The position numbers and the translations under genes were made by a program. From Trichoplax adhaerens (lineage: Eukaryota; Placozoa; Uniplacotomia; Trichoplacea; Trichoplacidae), in the NCBI RefSeq assembly GCF_000150275.1, contig NW_002060949.1, positions 2,477,836-2,541,835 on the forward strand: a stretch of 64,000 bases of DNA. The letters are read 5' to 3'. The notes under the pieces were generated by a model. That model was not told the origin of the DNA. It searched no databases and saw only the letters and a program-made list of their open reading frames with translations. Shown one piece after another: positions 45,401 through 59,400 of this stretch. Each line of letters opens with the position of its first letter. The stretch's first letter is position 1.

Positions 45401-48400
45401 CGGTCATGGAAAATTTAAAATCGGGTTTATCTAGCGTAAGTAAACTAATTTTTAATTATAAACTGAAAGTTAAACATAGGTCGTCGAGATACAGACTCAT
45501 TATACAGTTATACGAGTACAGGAAATTAATCTTAATTTTTAATATCTATCGTTTAGAAGGATGATATCAATCATGAATCGAAATTACCTGGACTTGATGA
45601 CGAATCAAAATGGATTTTATTACGACATAATGATAATCATCGACCTTACCGTAATTACACAATGCCATTCGCATAGGATTCTAATCTAAAATTAATTTAC
45701 AAGCATAATGTTACTAATATATGTTGTGTACTCAGCTAATAATTATGCTTACATTTTTTACTGATATATTTTAGCTTGGTGTATGGGAATACTCATCCTA
45801 GGTGGTGTTCTTGTTGGTAAAGATACTACCTATGCCGTTATCGATAATATGGAAAGAGAAACGGAGTTAGAATATGAGTCGAAAATGACAATCGGTAACG
45901 CGATAACAATAAAACTTTTACCTTGTATAAGCTGGAAGCCTTAATACTGTTTACTGCATACACTGTATCAAATTGTAGGTGATATCGTCATATCATGGGA
46001 TGGTCATACTCTAATAAACAAGTCCTTTGAGGAAGTAAGGAGTATTGTATCGACGACTGCTGATGCAGTTTGTATTCGTGTTTGCCGAGCAACAGAAAGG
46101 TCAGTTTCAGATAATACTTGTAACATCACTGTTTCTCCAGTTATAATTATCAATGCAGTTTTACGATATATTTGATACTATTTGATAATGCACATTAGAA
46201 TATCAAAATTTAATACTTCTATTGATCAATTCATTCATGACTAAATAAATCTAAGCATGACTGTCTTTGGAATTTAGTGCTTTTGTTCAAGACTTACGAA
46301 TGATACCGGATACAATGACTGGTGAAAATAACTTTATCAAAATAGTACTTAGCAGTAGCTGGGAGACCTTCAACATGGAGGATACTCGTAAAGTGTCGAC
46401 AGAAAATACTAAAAAGACCTTACTTTCTGTTCAAGATACTAGTGGTAATTATTTTCTTGTATCGTATATTTATAAATTAATTCGAAGTTTAACGGTGTTG
46501 TTAACACCTATTACTGTACTTACTATTTACTATTCATATTTCTGTAGCAGACGACATGGAAAGTTCTCAGGAAATAACTCAAGAGGTACGTGTATCTACT
46601 AAATTATATAGAGTTAACTGTTAAATAGGCGTCATAATTATTTAACGAAGACTTCAAATTACTAGCTATTCCTAGAAATATCATCGTATACTAATTAGGA
46701 TTTATCTTAATTATCCCTACAAAGGCATTCAATGATAATCCCCGTAATGGTAGAATCAAGGTAAGGCAGTTTTTAAAAATTTCCGACGGTTTTACAATGG
46801 CTAAATGATCATGACGCTATCTTTTTAGCTTAGTGTTAAATATCATGATTCTGGAAGACTGGAAGTTTATATCGCGGAAGCAGCGGATATAAACCCCGAT
46901 GAAATTACTAGCGATTCCATTTTTTATGTTCAGCTGTGCTTTATAACGCAAGATGGGTAATTCTAATTACAGTCTATGCATTTATAAGTGCAAATTTCAA
47001 TTTCAAAAATTTAACGAGTTTTATTGGTTATAGCGAAATAAGTGAAGTTTGGACGTCTTTGTCTATGGACGATTCTAAATCCACAAAACTCGAATGGAAC
47101 CAGTTATATTCTTGTACAATAAATCATAATGAAGTAAGTAGCGTGGGTATTTAAAACTTTAAATTAAGTTAATGTAGTTGTTTACAGGCTAAATTGAACA
47201 GAAAGTGCAATTAATCAATAGAAACTTAATCCACTCTATATCGTTTTACAGCTATTGAAGACATCCCTTGCTGTTATTTTATGGCAACTGAGTAGTAATA
47301 TTACGAAAGTGCGAGAAGTAAGCCGTCGATCCTTGCTACAATATATTTGTAAATATACATTTATTCTTCAACTTACGATATCTGTTGGATCAGGTTATAG
47401 TTAATCCTGAACGAGCTGCCCTCGAAGTAGAGCCTCAATGGTATCAATTATATCCCCACGATGACAACTTTTTCGAACTTCCATCGCCTCCATGCTCCGA
47501 GAAAGTTCACGAACCTGAAATGATGAACATTCAACATGCTATTCCTGAAGCTATTGTTCAAGACAACGATTTGACAGATCACCCTGAGCAAGTGCAAAAA
47601 GTAGATGTGAAAGGTAAGTTGTAGATGCAACTGTATTCTATCTTTCTTCAGGTTATTGATACTCACTAACCTATATGATCCATATGACGTCAGCTTCAGC
47701 TAAATTACGCGAAGTAATCGCTGTTAAGACACTCCGTAAGGCCTCAAATCTTGCATCATCCAGCCAAGGTATGACACGAAATCCTGGTGAAGATCCGCAA
47801 TATAAGAAAGATTTGTTCCAGAGACGCAGGTCTAGTCTCGATGGAGTAGCTTGCAAAGACGTTAGTGAAACTCTCGCATTATCGTATAATGATGCACAAC
47901 GAGCAGATCGAACTGATAGTGCAAATATATCCGAATCGGGCATTATGGAAAACTACTGCTTTAGTGGAATCAGGTCAACGAGTCACGTAGTTCCTCGAAG
48001 TGACTCTGTATCTAGTTTTTGTAGTTATCAAGATATGACCTCTACAACGGATTATAGCGATACTGAAGTAAAGAAGCAAGAAAGTACCAGTGGAACAAGA
48101 TTTAGAAAGAAGAGAGGCAGAACCAATTCTAAATCTTCATTGCTAGAAAGACTCTTGCTGAAAGGTCGATTAACAGAAAACAACGATAAAATATTTAGTT
48201 GCCCGCCAAGTCCAAATTCTGAGCGTTATAGACGTACTAGCAAAAATTCCGGTAATATTAATTTATGCATACTAAGTAAAAATTGGTCCTAAAATACAAA
48301 TAATATTAGAAATGTTTCAAGTATAGGCTTGCATATGAGTAGTATCTAAGGATTTCGTATATATACGGTGATTTAGTAGATAATAGTCCAATCCCAGGTG

Positions 48401-49808
48401 ATGCTACTCCAGTGCGGACACGTTGGCAGCTCAATTCAGAGGTAATTGAAGATAGATTGGAAGCTATAAGTCAACAAAACCTTGGACCTGGACAAATAGC
48501 TGCAAATTCTGGTCAATTTGGAGGTACTTTTAATATCGACTATATCAAATTCATCTAGTTTAGGAGATTTGAAGGACGTGATATGTATTATTTGTAGCAA
48601 TTAAACAATTAGGTATATCAACAATCATGTTAATAACTTTATTTCATATCAGTAAATATCAGTCGAAACGTCGGTGCTCTTCAGCTGACCATACGAGAAG
48701 TCGAAAATAGCTTACAACTCCATATCATTAGAGCAGTTAATTTAATGGCAACTGTAGTATTACCAGGTATGCTTATTTGGTTCAATTATCTTGCACTAAG
48801 TATGTAACTATGTATGTTGTCTCATTATGGTATACAGCGTATTATAATTATATGATATAATTTACACTCTATTTAGTAATTTAATATCAAAACTTTAAAT
48901 GTACCTACTATTTCTAGCGTTGATCTTACAAAAATGTAATTACCCTTACTTGCTTTATATATTATAGATACCTTTGTAAAGATTTATTTAATGGAAGGTG
49001 GAATACACAATATCAAAAATAAAAAGCGGAATATCGTGCACAAAGCTAAGAGTCGATCAGTTAAAAACACAAAGAGTCCAATCTACGATTTCATGCTATC
49101 ATTTTCGAATTATAAGAAATCTCAAGTTCTATATGTAAGTTACATTGATATCAGAGAAAATACAACTATAGCATCTAGACCTTAGGGTGCCATACTGAAA
49201 TTTAAATTATTTCTTAAATTTAGTTGACTGTCTGGTCTATGGAATCTAGCAATCGCAGCAAAAAGCGACTTATCGGAGATATTACCATCGCTCTGGATTT
49301 AGTCGACCTCCAATACTGTGTAAATAGATGGTACTGCTTGATGTCACAGCAAACGACTGAAAAACCTATACCACACACGAGGCCTCGTTTATCTATCGCT
49401 TCAACGAATTCTATGTCGTCTATTGATGCGCCTGTGCATAGTGATATCTTTCCTACCCGAGATCAGAGGAAGCAGAAGCTTAAGCAGCAAAGAGATCGAT
49501 ATAGAACGAAAGCTTCATCTCTTAGTGAACCACGAACATCACAAACTATCGACAATCAAGGAAAAGATTCTGCGGAAACATCAGAAGCTGACAAAATATC
49601 TGCAATGGAAAGTGATAACTCTTACCTTGAACGGGATTTGTACATGCTGCAATCGACTGGTGCCACTGCAGATACTACAGAAGTTAGCGTTCATGAACAA
49701 GAAGACAAAATATCTGCAGCATCTGAGACAGAGTTCGTTCTGCCGCCTCGGTCTTCTTCAGAAACACTACCAGCCAATGCTACTACAGACGACGAACAAT
49801 GGTTCTAG
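42431..49808 (+). CDS. RIM-family active-zone scaffold (zinc finger, PDZ, C2A, C2B), 19 exons
   Basis: Homolog of Rab3-interacting molecule, which tethers vesicles and calcium channels at release sites (family knowledge). Exons 42431-42466, 44604-44776, 44924-45107, 45277-45435, 45557-45650, 45775-45894, 45979-46099, 46278-46444, 46551-46585, 46725-46760, 46829-46956, 47034-47133, 47252-47317, 47394-47613, 47700-48251, 48377-48523, 48653-48766, 48968-49134, 49224-49808 give about 1067 residues. PDLSHLTVHELKILKEVL matches the start of the RIM Rab-binding region. The zinc finger has four CxxC pairs (CQNC, CHNC, CGRC, CKVC) followed by KTGFWYHGS, equivalent to the SGAWFFGS Rab-binding motif. PDZ lies at about 205-295 (GDIVISWDGHTL), C2A at about 375-500, C2B at about 780-910, then a Ser/Glu-rich tail. 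Neither C2 domain shows a full set of Asp calcium ligands. Exon 1 is uncertain; upstream exons are possible. Exon 16 may start at 48380. Confidence 0.92.
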
Positions 49809-51489
49809 AAATACGAGCCAATACAGTATAGTATAGTAAATTAAAAATTTCAAATACCTACATTTGCATACTGCTTGAGACAGGTGGCATATGTATACTA
49901 CGTAACTTCCATAATTGATTAAAGCTTACTAGCTTAGACATATATTACAGTCCGAGTATGATTTATTTGTTCTTTGCATATCGCAATTGTAAAAAGTATA
50001 AAAGTATAAAATAATCTCATAACAATACATTTCACTCAACCGATAACTTAAATTTCCGCAATTAATCAATTTCTTCTAATTTAAAAGTAAGCGTATAACT
50101 TCTTCATTTATTATCATTGAAATAACATAATGTTATTTGTATGGTATCACGAATTATTTTTATTTATAAAACTGTGTACAAAGTTTCAATATTCATTTAA
50201 GCTATAAACTATTCTTTACTATCATTATCAAAATCCTTTCTGTCATATACTTGAAAATGTTGAGCTACGACGTTAATTAATTATTTACTTTTTGATGGCG
50301 ATATAAATTTCAAACCAATGCCTCATTTCTCTACGTCATCTACAACCTACTATATATTTATTACGTAAATGGAGCTGCTTTAAGAATTCTTATCTATACT
50401 CTCCTGTTGTAAAATTTATTTCAGCATATTTTGTCTTTGGTATTTTATCCCTCGTCTAAGTAATACTTTACAATTATGATAATATTGAAACCGAAGAAAT
50501 TATCAATTCCTCAGTTCTTGTTGGTTTTAAATGTACTTTGAAAGTATGCTATATTGATTTACCTAGCGACTGCTTGATAATCACTATTTAATCTTGTATA
50601 TATATATATCTACAGTATAATAAGACAATAATTGGGTATTAAAAAAGATCTCCAAAGTATACATACACTTGTGGCTATTAGTAAACTCAATAAAATTATA
50701 CATCATCAACTAAAAGCCTGGCTGCTACTTGACTTTAATTGAGTACAGAATACTTCTAACCTGAAGACTGATAACTTGTTATTAAAGGCTAGCAATGATG
50801 CAATGAAGCTAGTCGAATAGGGTCTAGCAATAACCATCAAAAAATCTGATCAGTTTCATGTTTAATAATGAACTACTTGTGGCCGAATGTAGTGTTGTGT
50901 GCGATCATTTTATATTTAAAATGTTAGTCTAGGGAATATAGAAAATTCACATACAAGAAATAATTTTATTATAATATACAAGTGCTGTAATGTGACAGCG
51001 ATTTAATAAGCTACGTATTAAGGCGTATCAATCGGGCCGTCGTCATTTTTCGGAGTAAGTTTATATACAAATTCGATCCCGATCGACTTTTCCCGGCAAC
51101 TACGAAGCATAGATAAGAGAAAAGTTTAGATAATGGCTCCAATTAGAAATTTTCAAATTTATATTAACAATAACATTATCATATACACCTTACAGTAACT
51201 GTACAGTGTACAATGTATGATATCTACAATATATGCGATATCTAATAATGTGGGAAAAGCCAACGCACTTTATTAGACGGATATAATCAGGATAATATTT
51301 ATAGTAAATTAATTGCTGAAAGAGAACCCTCAATTACTCCCTATATCCGTCATAGCCGTCCATGTGTAGTGAACTACATGTATTGTCCAGTATTCTCGAC
51401 GGGACGCCGCATGTGTGCAGTATAAAATATATTTAATTAAATATATACTTTGTATGTGATAAATTTTAGCAGTTAGCATTTCATTATAA
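49809..51489. other. Intergenic between convergent genes, no gene seen
   Basis: AT-rich 3' flank of the RIM gene. A short GC-richer patch at about 51020-51110 contains TTCGATCCC, reminiscent of a tRNA B box, but I could not fold a cloverleaf around it. Confidence 0.55.
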
Positions 51490-52645
51490 TTATTTAAGAA
51501 CACCATCTTTACGAACTGCCGATCGTAAGCAAGATCTTATAAAACTGAAATCGTTATTTTATGGATAAAATTAAGAATTTATTATTACTATCATTATCAA
51601 TACTACATTACTGCACCTGGCCTTGGATTCTTCCTTAAGTCTGTCCCTCCTCCTTTTCTTCTTTAGTTTACGTTTTTGATTTTTTGTTAAGATATTCTGC
51701 TCAGAAACTTGATCATGCACATCATTTCCTTGATCATTCAACGTTATTTCCTTTTTTCCAGGTAACTCCGCAAGATGAATCTTATTTGAGATTTCACCTA
51801 CAGTATACGTATTTATATAATATTGCATTTGCTCATTTTATTTCCAATTAATTACTAACGTTGCATCCTTTTATAACCTGAATGTTCTTTAGGTCATAGC
51901 TAAACATATTCTAGGAAACGCCTAGCTATTATCTCCTCGGAGGTAAGATAACTGCTCTATTACATCGATATTCGTATGTTTTTGCAACATTACAGTATTG
52001 GCTCACTCAATACAGAAATACGAAACGTTCACACTTATGAAGTAGCAAGTGGCAGTACTAACTGAGGGTTCGTACTAAGGAATCATTGATATATGATTCA
52101 TTTTATAATTTTTGTACGGTATGTTGTGCTCGATAAATGAGTTAACGTCTAGTACCCAGTATCACCGTATGAATAAGTAAATCAACTTAGAATAACCGGA
52201 CCGACATTACTGTACAATGTGCATCAGAGTACTGCAAATCACTATTGTACATACCTACATGCTTCTGTATTTTAGTCTTCCGAGGTAATGCGATGTCGTC
52301 AGTATTTGATAAATCATGATCATCATCATCTTTTGCCCAATTATTGTCCATAATTGGAGGCAGAGATTCTGCACCTTCGCTGTTAACTTTGTTTGGATCA
52401 GTCACATCAGTCATATCTTGTGCATCACTAGAGCTAATATTACTTTCAAATAGATTCGGATATAACTTTTCTAGTACGCGCCTCTTGAAATCTGATGAAT
52501 TATAACATTGAAATGGATCGGTTAAAATCTGATAACACAGACTACAGTGTCATTAATTTTACAAGTACAACTAACAGAATTAACCCATTTCTCTGGAAAA
52601 TCTTGCTTCCTCATCCTCACTGGTATCCGATCCCGCATCCTCCAT
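51490..52645 (-). CDS. Small acidic-then-basic, probably nuclear protein, 4 exons
   Basis: Exons 52585-52645, 52255-52491, 51617-51797 and 51490-51544 join in phase with GT..AG borders and give about 177 residues. The N-terminus is acidic (MEDAGSDTSEDEEARFSREM), followed by FKRRVLEKLYPNLFE, an acidic middle (KDDDDHDLSNTDD), a strongly basic stretch (NQKRKLKKKRRRDRLKEE) and a short end, RSAVRKDGVLK. The basic run looks like a nuclear or nucleolar localisation signal. The N-terminal pattern faintly recalls CUSTOS (C12orf43)-type proteins, but I would not assign that name. The GTGCAG donor after exon 3 is weak; without it the frame runs on to a stop at 51571. Convergent with the RIM gene. Confidence 0.65.
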
Positions 52646-55600
52646 CTTTAATGCAATGTACAGTATAGCATTAATAATAAATATCCGAACTGTGTTGTGA
52701 ACGAAGACCAAAATGCTGTTCTGTACTGTGCTCAATTACACTTATACTGTATGATACACAACTTGACTGAGTACAGTATACGGTATAAGAGTACTATCGT
52801 AGCGGGGAAGAAGGTCTAACTTGATATACTGTATATAGAAATCACTACCCGACCATCAGGCCGTCTGCCTGTATGTCTGTGTCAGGCCCGGCTCGGACTG
52901 CCGGACTGCTATAATATAAGCAGAAAGAGAAGCCAATGACCAATGGCGGTACAGAAAGCTTTTTCTTTTACCTATTACAGAGTAATTGCATCGAGCATAT
53001 GCAGTTTTTTTTACTTTTATGATATTGCATGAATAACGGTGTACAATAGCTCTGATTGCTGTATACATGCGCGATATCACTAGTAATATACATATATATG
53101 CGAGTACAATCTACTATTACAGTCATATTTTTTAGATATGGGATTTTCGAGATTTTTACCTATGGCTTTCCATTTTTTTCTTCCCAATTTTGACTGTATA
53201 GCACCGGTATACTACAATATGTTATATACCAGTTGGTAAATTCCCTGCTCGCGATATTTTGCGAGGTTGTTTTTGAACATAATACAGTATTTCAATATAT
53301 GTACTGTATAATTTTACTACATTTCTTTGTGTGGTCTTAATCTCGTGCAACCCAATAATATTTCGTATTTCTTATGTTATGAACGATACTCAGAAATTGT
53401 TGGGACATGTGCTGTTGTGCACTTACACGCAGGCCCTCCGACAATGGTAATATCACACATATCATAGATAATAAATACTTTATAGTAAATATCTAGACTA
53501 ATATTTTGTCAAATGTCATCCTTATTTTCGTTTTAGGCACCTATAAAAGCGTAGTCCTATCATAGATTAACCGATTAAATCGGTTCGCATCTCTTTATCT
53601 GATAGGCCCTAATTTAGAGCAAGTTACTTTTCGATATAGAACAGTGGTACTCTTGCTAAATTATCGACTCAGATGTAATTTCGTCGATCAGATATCTTAC
53701 TATGAGATCATAATTTACAAAAATAATTTATCTTATAACAAAAATAAATTTACTGCATTAATTCTTACTAATCAATCATTCATATTCATTCATTTACACG
53801 CTCTTACAAGCTACGTACAGTAGACGGTATCTGCAGTCTCTACTGTATATAACATCGTGCCCTGGCGTACCGATCAAAATTTTACTTGGTCTACAACGCT
53901 ACACGTGCACAGTATTAGCTTGTGCCATAAGCTTTATGCGCTTATACACAGTACCCGTGCGATAATCTCTCTACCGACAGATTATGACGATCTTAAATGG
54001 ACTATTAAAATTTTGAGAATTTTTCTAGAATATTAGTTTTAACCGATAAAAGCATTATCGAAATTTAAGGTATCCTGAATTAAGTTATGTACACAAATTT
54101 CAAGTTTGACTACAACAATTAATGTCCACCCAGGGGTTACTCAACGATTTTCCCCTCCGGTCCACCTTACTACTATATTACAGTCATCTAAAATGAAAGC
54201 GTTTCAAAGTTGCTGCAATATAGTAAATGACTACGGTATACGAGTATATTTGTACAATACTAATCATTATACGGTTAGCATAGAATATGCATACAGATAG
54301 AACCATATTACATTCTACTATTTTGCTACTTATCCACAGTAATTAGGATATTATAATATTTTTATCATATTTTTTCTTAAAATGAAACTACTGAATTACT
54401 TCATACGTGTAGGTAGATTTAAATTACGTTATTTAAGTAAGTTTACATTTCAATGTAGAAATGTAAACTGGACGCTGTAGCGGATTTAAAAGTGTGTATT
54501 CATCGTTTACTTTAACGGCATATCATGGATTACTAAATTACCGCTTAATCCATAGGGTACCCCTATTACACCAACGTAGTGTACGCATGTACTCGTAGCA
54601 TATTGAACTACATTCATTTTGTTTTAAGCAAGAAAACTTTGATTGCAATTCATTATTATATACTGTACATCTAAATATACATATATAGAGAGAGATATTA
54701 TGCAGCATTTATCAGTACCATAGTATGTTTTTCCTAATTATAATTAGATGGTGATATTATTCGTTAACAAGTTCAAGCAGTCGTAGCACCTAGATTGTAG
54801 CTTAAGTTAAATAACTCATCACGTAACTAATTTAAATACTGTTACATTTAGTTTCACTCTTTGTAAACTCATTTTTTAAATCTGTGTCATATTTGTCAGG
54901 AATGTTAACTTTCATCCATACAATCCATTTTCAAGCGCTACATAATGTAACAGATGAATTGTTCGCTATACTATTCATGAATATATTAAAAATTATTAAA
55001 TAAATCTACCGCTTCTAGTGAGTAGAAATAATCGTTAGCCAATAGCAATTGCCTATGCGGAGAGAAATTCCACCGTATTCTATTCGTTCTTTGCATCTTC
55101 TCCTCCCCTTTTACAAGGACCCAATACTGTATTAATGTAATTCTACAATTAAACAATCATTCCTATCGCAATTCAGTTCTACTGTCTAGATCAATCTTAC
55201 TTTGTAATTTTTTTCATTATCTTAGTAATAATTATATCAAATATGGCTCCGAAGTTGGATTGAGTTGATATCGTTGGCAGACAGCGTTAATTGAAAAAAT
55301 TTCTTAAACAAAGAAAATGATAATAATATCTTACGTCATATCATAAATTTTTAATTACCGAAATGTTGAATATTGGATGAAATGCGTAAAAGCCGTATCT
55401 TTTAATAGCCCTATAAATTACGACAGATTTTTTAACTCCGCTATAATTATCTATTTATAATTTAAATCAAAATTAAGAAGAAACATAACGTGAACGCAGA
55501 TGAAGGCGCTACTTAATTAGATTGCTGACTATATTATTGACATAGTATTGTTACGAACAACGAAGTTCTATTACTTTAATAGAGGTCAAAATAATTGCTA

Positions 55601-56431
55601 TGCTTGCTTTGAATTGGGTTGTTGTTTATAATCGCTAGATTACTTCTTGACGGGACAAAAAACACTATTGTTGTCAGCAATTGATATTATCATAGCAATA
55701 GTAGATTAGCCTATAAGGTAGCATTAAAAAGTACACAGTCAACTCGGTCATCAATTACTTTTCTATTGACTAACGATGATTCATAAACTCATCTTTTATA
55801 CGTGCACTGTCGAATAACAAGATAATAAGTAACGCTGACCTTCCACCTTCCACCAAACCCCGTCAGTATTTTAATTATACTATTAGTAAAGCAATATTGA
55901 CGATATTTTTACCAAATTTGATAGTCTCTTCTCCATTGGACTACAGCTTTAAACCGAATCATTTTGCAAAATTTATCTACAATTATAATTATCTTATTAA
56001 ACTTGATGGATATTAAAAACTTGTTTTTTCTGTAAGCGTCAATGAAATTTTGGATCGTATGGTCATCCTCTTTAGCGAAAAATATCACTCGAAGCCATGC
56101 AATAATCTGTAAGAGTACTTCCTTAATTACCATAGACATCAAGTACTCTAAGATTAGTGTTTATAATTCGGATCTAAAGTAGAGAGCATTTATCTTGATT
56201 CATCACAATTCACTTCAAAAATTTTAATCATACAGTCTAAAAATCGACTTTCTCTTCTTTATCAATCCTTACTGGACATTTCTACATCCTCTGTAACATT
56301 AATTTATTCCCATTAAAAAACAATATCATTCCGAAATCTTCCTAGATGGCGATAAAGCTGTTACTCTAGTATCAAAGTTTGACTAAGTTATTGTTAATGG
56401 CTTCTTAAGTGATCGTGTAACAAAGCAAAAG
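52646..56431. other. Intergenic, no gene seen
   Basis: AT-rich DNA between divergent genes. Open frames at 52856-53080 (-), 54106-54300 (+) and 55909-56142 (-) have no recognisable motif. An AT-rich stem is visible around 54445-54470 (AAGTTTACATTTC and its complement), probably incidental. Confidence 0.55.
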
Positions 56432-59400
56432 ATGATCAACATTCTCAAATCGAAAAAAGCGACGAATAAGAGCGCGGATCAAGAAGGCAAAAGTAATCAA
56501 CAGAATCAACAGCAAAAAAGCGAAGAAACCAATCACTCTAATGATAACCCTAATCGTGATTTATGTGTCAAAAGTTTATCACTACCGGTGGAATTTATTG
56601 CGCGAAATAGAAGCCAACTTGAATATGGTCTTGAACGAAAATTTCGATGGTCCAAGAAGCGTTGTTTATTCTATATTTTGAGCGAAATCATTTTTATCGC
56701 TAATTTTACCACCGATATTGTTGTTGGCATCGATTATATTTCTTATGGAAGTACAAGCTGGGGCTGGACAATCATTATCCTAGCTATTGCTTGCTTACTG
56801 TTTCAACAGCTCTTTTCCTTAATTTGGTCAATAAAGCTCTGTAGCAAAGATGGCGAAAATAACAATGCTGGAGTTCCCAACGAAAATGTATCGAACCACC
56901 GTTCCTGGAATGCCTGTCAAACAGGCTTTAAACATCTCTTTTGTCTTAGTCGTCTATATAGGTAAGACCAGAATAAGTATTAGACTTGATAAATTATTTG
57001 ATCATGATAAAAAAGAAGCGGAATTCGCTCTCAACTTGTCTGCTTAATATTATCTTATAATGCTATTTATGCTTTAATCATATTCTGAAACGTAACTGTC
57101 ATTGTCAGCCTATGTAAAAAATACTAATAGTAACTAAGTAAATTAAAGATATCGTTGTTAAAGAGTTAAAATTATTCTTTTACTTGAGATGTTATTTTTG
57201 TCTTGGCTGAACAGTCATTTTCTTTTATATCACTTTTTAAAAATAGGATACTAATTACTGTCGTATATTAATCATCGAAACTGATGATACACTTTAGTTA
57301 AGCAATGCTAATTTCAGGTGTTCTGACCTCCATCAACGTTACTAAAACTGGAAACAATTTTAATACCCTCTACTATATACTCTATTCTTTAACATTTGCA
57401 TTTTAAAATTGAGATTAGCGAGGCATCAAATTGAACGTCTATATTCCGATGCCACCATAGAAAAAACTTGCGTCATAGTAAATATCTTTTGATAAATCAA
57501 TTCACAGAATTAAGCTATATTTTGAGCCTTAGCTTTTTACAGCGTAGATGACAGTTGTGGCTTTTTCTCTCATTTACGCAAAGTGATTCAAATATAAAAA
57601 ATTCTACTGCTAAAATTAGTATCAAATACAGTTAGTGTGACAGTTACATTGTATTGGATTCTTCCTTCCATGTAAGCGTAATATTATCGAGTCCTACGTA
57701 ATAATAACATCTTAGGAAGTATTGTATCATCATTACATATTATATGCATTATTTCTGTACAGTAATGCTATAGGTAAGATGGAAGAAAAAGATCTCATAT
57801 GCAATATGTTGCCTTGTTTGCAACGTCCAAGTCGATAAGAAACACTTTACAGTTGCATGATAATGTAGAACTAATTATAATGAATCACTATATAGAAACA
57901 TTCATTAACTAGTCGTCGGTATCATTTCTATTCTGTTGTTAGATAAATCTTTCAGCTGTAGTGCATATTTCAATATTAACAACAAATTAGATATGCAGCC
58001 ATTTCTTGACTATTTAGATTGTATTACCAAACTCTTATTATCTATTTGAAAACAAGCTCCACGTGCAGCATAATAACACAAATCATCAAACTGTAGCGTG
58101 GCTTGTAATGGCATTAATAGGGATTATCCCTGCTGTTACATTATTCTAAAGTCTGCTGTCGTATGGCTTCATATTTTAGCTGCTCTAAGTCAACGGCTAT
58201 ATGAAGCAATCCATCCGAGAATAGATTTAACGCATAATTGGATAAGACACATAAATTGACTTTTAAAGTGTACCATACTATATTATTACAAGAAGGGATC
58301 ACCCCTACTGTTATATAAGTTCATGCCTGTAAATGTAGTCGCTATCTTCAGATGAAAAGAATTTTAAATGAATATCTTTAAATAACTAGTATTTTTGCTA
58401 TCAATAGTAACTGTTTTAAAGTTATTTCGCGTGATTGCTACATCTGAGACTTAAGTATAAATACTTATATAGTCTTTTCTTTTTCGATAAAAACTCTTAG
58501 GTATATTCATTTAATACATCGAGGTAGAAAGGAACATAATAGGAGAGAGGATACGCTGATTGTATTCGAGCTATTAGAAACTACAGTACTAGATGTCATA
58601 GAAGCTGCTGTTACTAGTGCACCGCAGTTAACGATTCAATGTTATTTGATGATAGAATTGTCTGAAGTATCGGTACTTCGAGTTATATCAGTTATCATAT
58701 CGGCGGTAGAGATTAGCTACGCTATTGCACATCATGCCAGAATATTACGTGAATCGGAAAGCCAGTTACGACCTACAGCTAACACACTTTCTAAATCAGG
58801 TTGGTAATAATTTGATAGTATCTTGTATTCTCGAATATAATAATCCTACAGTGTAAATAATGTAAATATAATCGAGGTATAATTACAGAAAAATCATGAG
58901 ATCTTTATGTATTTATGATTATTGCGTTGAAGAAACGGCGCTGATATGTATCTTGTTGATCTACCAGTAATCTTGACTCTAACAGTAATGATAGATGTTT
59001 GAAGTAAAGTCGTAAAATACGTCACGTTAGAGTATTTAGCTAGTAAAATGCTAGGTAGGGCATTGGCTTACAATAATGACATTTAAGCATGGATAACTTA
59101 ACGGCTACTAACAGCAGCCTATGCAGTAAGGCTAAAATTTCGAAGTAACTATAAAAATATCTTCTTTATGTTAGAATACGATCATAAATATGTTTCAACT
59201 AAGATATTATTATTCTAAACATACTGAATTTTTCCATTATTAAATACAAGATTTGCAATTGCAATTTCATAGCTAGCCAAGGCATGCCGTAATTAGTGAA
59301 TAATGAGAAAAATAATTTTTGTTAAAACTAGATTGAATGATGTCGATAGTATAGTCGCGAAAGCTAACTATAGTATGTAATAAGAAATTTACTATCCATC

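Noticed and set aside
49423-49836. Plus-strand 137-codon frame overlapping the last RIM exon
   Set aside because: It is a shifted-frame shadow; the 49224-49808 frame continues C2B (LTVWSMESSNRSKKRLIGDI).
51020-51110. Possible tRNA suggested by a B-box-like TTCGATCCC
   Set aside because: No matching A box or cloverleaf stems could be found around it.
55909-56142. Minus-strand 77-codon frame upstream of the XKR gene
   Set aside because: AT-rich chance frame with no motif and no splice partners.
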